The translations under genes and the position numbers were made by a program. Of a DNA stretch of 25,326 nt, positions 24,268 through 25,326 are shown in pieces (the stretch's first letter is position 1; every line of letters starts with the position of its first letter). Under the pieces are notes generated by a model. The model did not search any database and was not told the origin of the DNA. It saw nothing but the letters and a program-made list of their open reading frames with translations. The DNA is from an uncultured Porphyromonadaceae bacterium (GTDB lineage Bacteria > Bacteroidota > Bacteroidia > Bacteroidales > UBA11471), in assembly GCA_900542765.1 (NCBI GenBank), contig UQOX01000032.1:1-25326 (forward strand), read 5' to 3'.

Positions 24268-24640
24268 TCCGTTTTTTGAGTTTCCCTTTCATGGCGCAGC
24301 CGAGGACGGATTGCGGCTCGGCCGGGGCCGATGGCGAAAACTTCGTTTTATCCTTGCCGCTGCGGCCGTCTTTTCCTATCTTTGTAGAAGATAAGATTTG
24401 GCTCGGCAAAATCAAACAGAAAACAAAGTTTTCCTGTTTGCCTCTGCACTCGCCTTTTGCTATCTTTTCAGAAGACAGGAGGCGGCTCGGCATAGTCAAC
24501 GAGTGAAAACTTCGTTTTTCTCCTTGCCTCTGCACTCGCCTTTTGCTATCTTTTCAGAAGACAGGAGGCGGCTCGGCATAGTCAACGAGTGAAAACTTCG
24601 TTTTTCTCCTTGCCTCTGCACTCGCCTTTTGCTATCTTTG
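24268..24640 (+). repeat. Tandem array of 84-86 bp promoter-bearing units
   Basis: About four and a third units. Their TTG elements are at 24354, 24438, 24524 and 24610 (spacing 84, 86, 86), each followed after exactly 20 bp by a -7-like box: TATCTTTG (24377-24384), TATCTTTT (24461-24468), TATCTTTT (24547-24554) and TATCTTTG (24633-24640). Downstream of the box comes an A/G-rich stretch and GGCTCGGC, then GAAAACTTCGTTTT-like sequence. Units 24440-24525 and 24526-24611 look identical. A degenerate unit without a usable -7 box precedes them (24268-24353). Short open frames here repeat with the unit and are not genes; 24149-24267 shows nothing I recognise. Confidence 0.85.
24610..24640 (+). promoter_or_regulatory. 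Proximal promoter of the esterase gene
   Basis: TTG (24610-24612), 20 bp, TATCTTTG (24633-24640): an exact Bacteroidetes promoter and the last unit of the tandem array. Expected start near 24647, leader of about 75 nt. Confidence 0.8.
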
Positions 24641-24720
24641 TCCATTGTGCCGGATAAATCGCACAAAATGTCGTGGTTTCAAATACAGGAATAATTTTCA
24701 ATCTTTCAATATTCTCTGAC

Positions 24721-25326
24721 ATGAAAAAGACTCTGTTCATTGCATTGGCCCTGCTCTGCCTGTTCTTGCCGGCAGAGGCCAAAAAGAAAGTTCGCGTGCA
24801 CACCATCGGCGACTCGACCATGGCCGACTATGCCGAGAACACGACTCGCACCCGCGGCTGGGGTGAGATGTTCCAGGAATTTTTTACCGATGATGTCGAA
24901 GTCATCAACTACGCCCGTGGCGGACGCAGTACCCGCTCGTTTATCAACGAAGGCTTGTGGGACAAGGTCAAAGCCAATATTCAGAAAGGCGATTATGTGC
25001 TGATACAGTTCGCCCACAACGACGAGAAGGGCGGCGGCACTTACAGCGACGACGGCCGCGGTACCGACCCGTGGGGGCACTACAAAGCCAATCTCGAACG
25101 GTATGTCGACGAGACCCGCGAGCTGGGCGGCATTCCCATACTGGTCACGCCCATCGTGCGTCGTTATTTTACCCGTGAGGGTACGATAAGTGCCAAAGGG
25201 TGCCACAACCTGGGCGCGTCGCCGGCCGACTCGACCCTCGACTATGTCTTCGTGATGAAACGGGTGGCTGCCGAGAAACAGGTTCCCCTCATCGACCATA
25301 CGTCCATGACAAAAGCCTTTATCGAG
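24721..25326 (+). CDS. SGNH/GDSL esterase, rhamnogalacturonan acetylesterase-like (partial)
   Basis: 202 codons to the window end, no stop reached, so the 3' end is missing. Signal peptide at residues 1-20 (ending AEA), so exported. SGNH blocks: block I HTIGDSTMADYAEN with the nucleophile Ser, block II NYARGGRSTRSFINEG with Gly, block III LIQFAHNDEKGG with Asn. This pattern is that of CE12 rhamnogalacturonan acetylesterases, which remove acetyl groups from pectin backbones; LVTPIVRR is also typical. The catalytic Asp-x-x-His of block V is expected beyond the window. Other plant-glycan or bacterial-glycan deacetylases share these motifs. The gene lies behind the promoter array at 24268-24640. 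Confidence 0.88.
   Translation, partial: MKKTLFIALALLCLFLPAEAKKKVRVHTIGDSTMADYAENTTRTRGWGEMFQEFFTDDVEVINYARGGRSTRSFINEGLWDKVKANIQKGDYVLIQFAHNDEKGGGTYSDDGRGTDPWGHYKANLERYVDETRELGGIPILVTPIVRRYFTREGTISAKGCHNLGASPADSTLDYVFVMKRVAAEKQVPLIDHTSMTKAFIE

Noticed and set aside
24198..24592. Short open frames with repeated LPLHSPFAIFSEDRRRLG-like text
   Set aside because: They are translations of the promoter-bearing tandem repeat, and -33/-7 boxes lie inside them.
24438..24640. CRISPR array
   Set aside because: The 86-bp units are contiguous with no unique spacers, and no cas genes are present.

Overview
The window looks like a chromosomal segment of a GC-rich member of the Bacteroidales (Barnesiella-like is a guess from composition and gene content; I cannot place it to genus). 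Reasons: many starts are preceded by the Bacteroidetes promoter form TTG - 19/20 bp - TAnnTTTG; Shine-Dalgarno sequences are mostly absent; and there is a DUF1599 / BT_3928-like / tpiA / SPOR / folE block, an S46 dipeptidyl-peptidase and a caspase with WG repeats. No phage, transposase, CRISPR array or rRNA was seen.

Layout. (1) 24-5166, minus strand: a 5-alpha-reductase-like membrane enzyme, an Old-Yellow-Enzyme-type flavin reductase, a short-chain dehydrogenase and, last, an S46 (DPP7-type) peptidase. The first three form a probable operon for reduction of 3-oxo-delta4 steroids or bile acids, with a well-formed promoter at 5320-5350. (2) 5442-6471, plus strand: overlapping lrgA/lrgB-like genes. 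(3) 6736-9493, plus strand: a secreted DUF4384-type protein followed by a secreted WG-repeat/caspase protein. (4) 9494-10751: no genes; about three tandem 280-320 bp units full of hairpins. (5) 10752-12096, minus strand: tRNA-Gln, plsC and a four-tRNA operon (Gly, Gly, Leu, Leu in order of transcription) with its own promoter and terminator. (6) 12193-16006, minus strand: DUF1599, a DoxX/BT_3928-like membrane protein, tpiA, a SPOR protein and folE. (7) 16077-23464: a surface-glycan locus with genes on both strands: GT4 (minus), then UDP-ManNAc dehydrogenase and UDP-GlcNAc 2-epimerase (plus), then flippase, GT2 and LicD (minus, one operon). (8) 23610-24122: a GNAT acetyltransferase. (9) 24268-24640: a tandem array of 84-86 bp units, each carrying promoter boxes, feeding a secreted SGNH esterase (24721 onwards) cut by the window end.

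The two most interesting points are the putative steroid/bile-acid reductase operon, and a promoter-bearing repeat that occurs as a tandem array upstream of the esterase and, as a single diverged copy, as the promoter of that same operon. All functions are inferred from reading motifs; no search was run.
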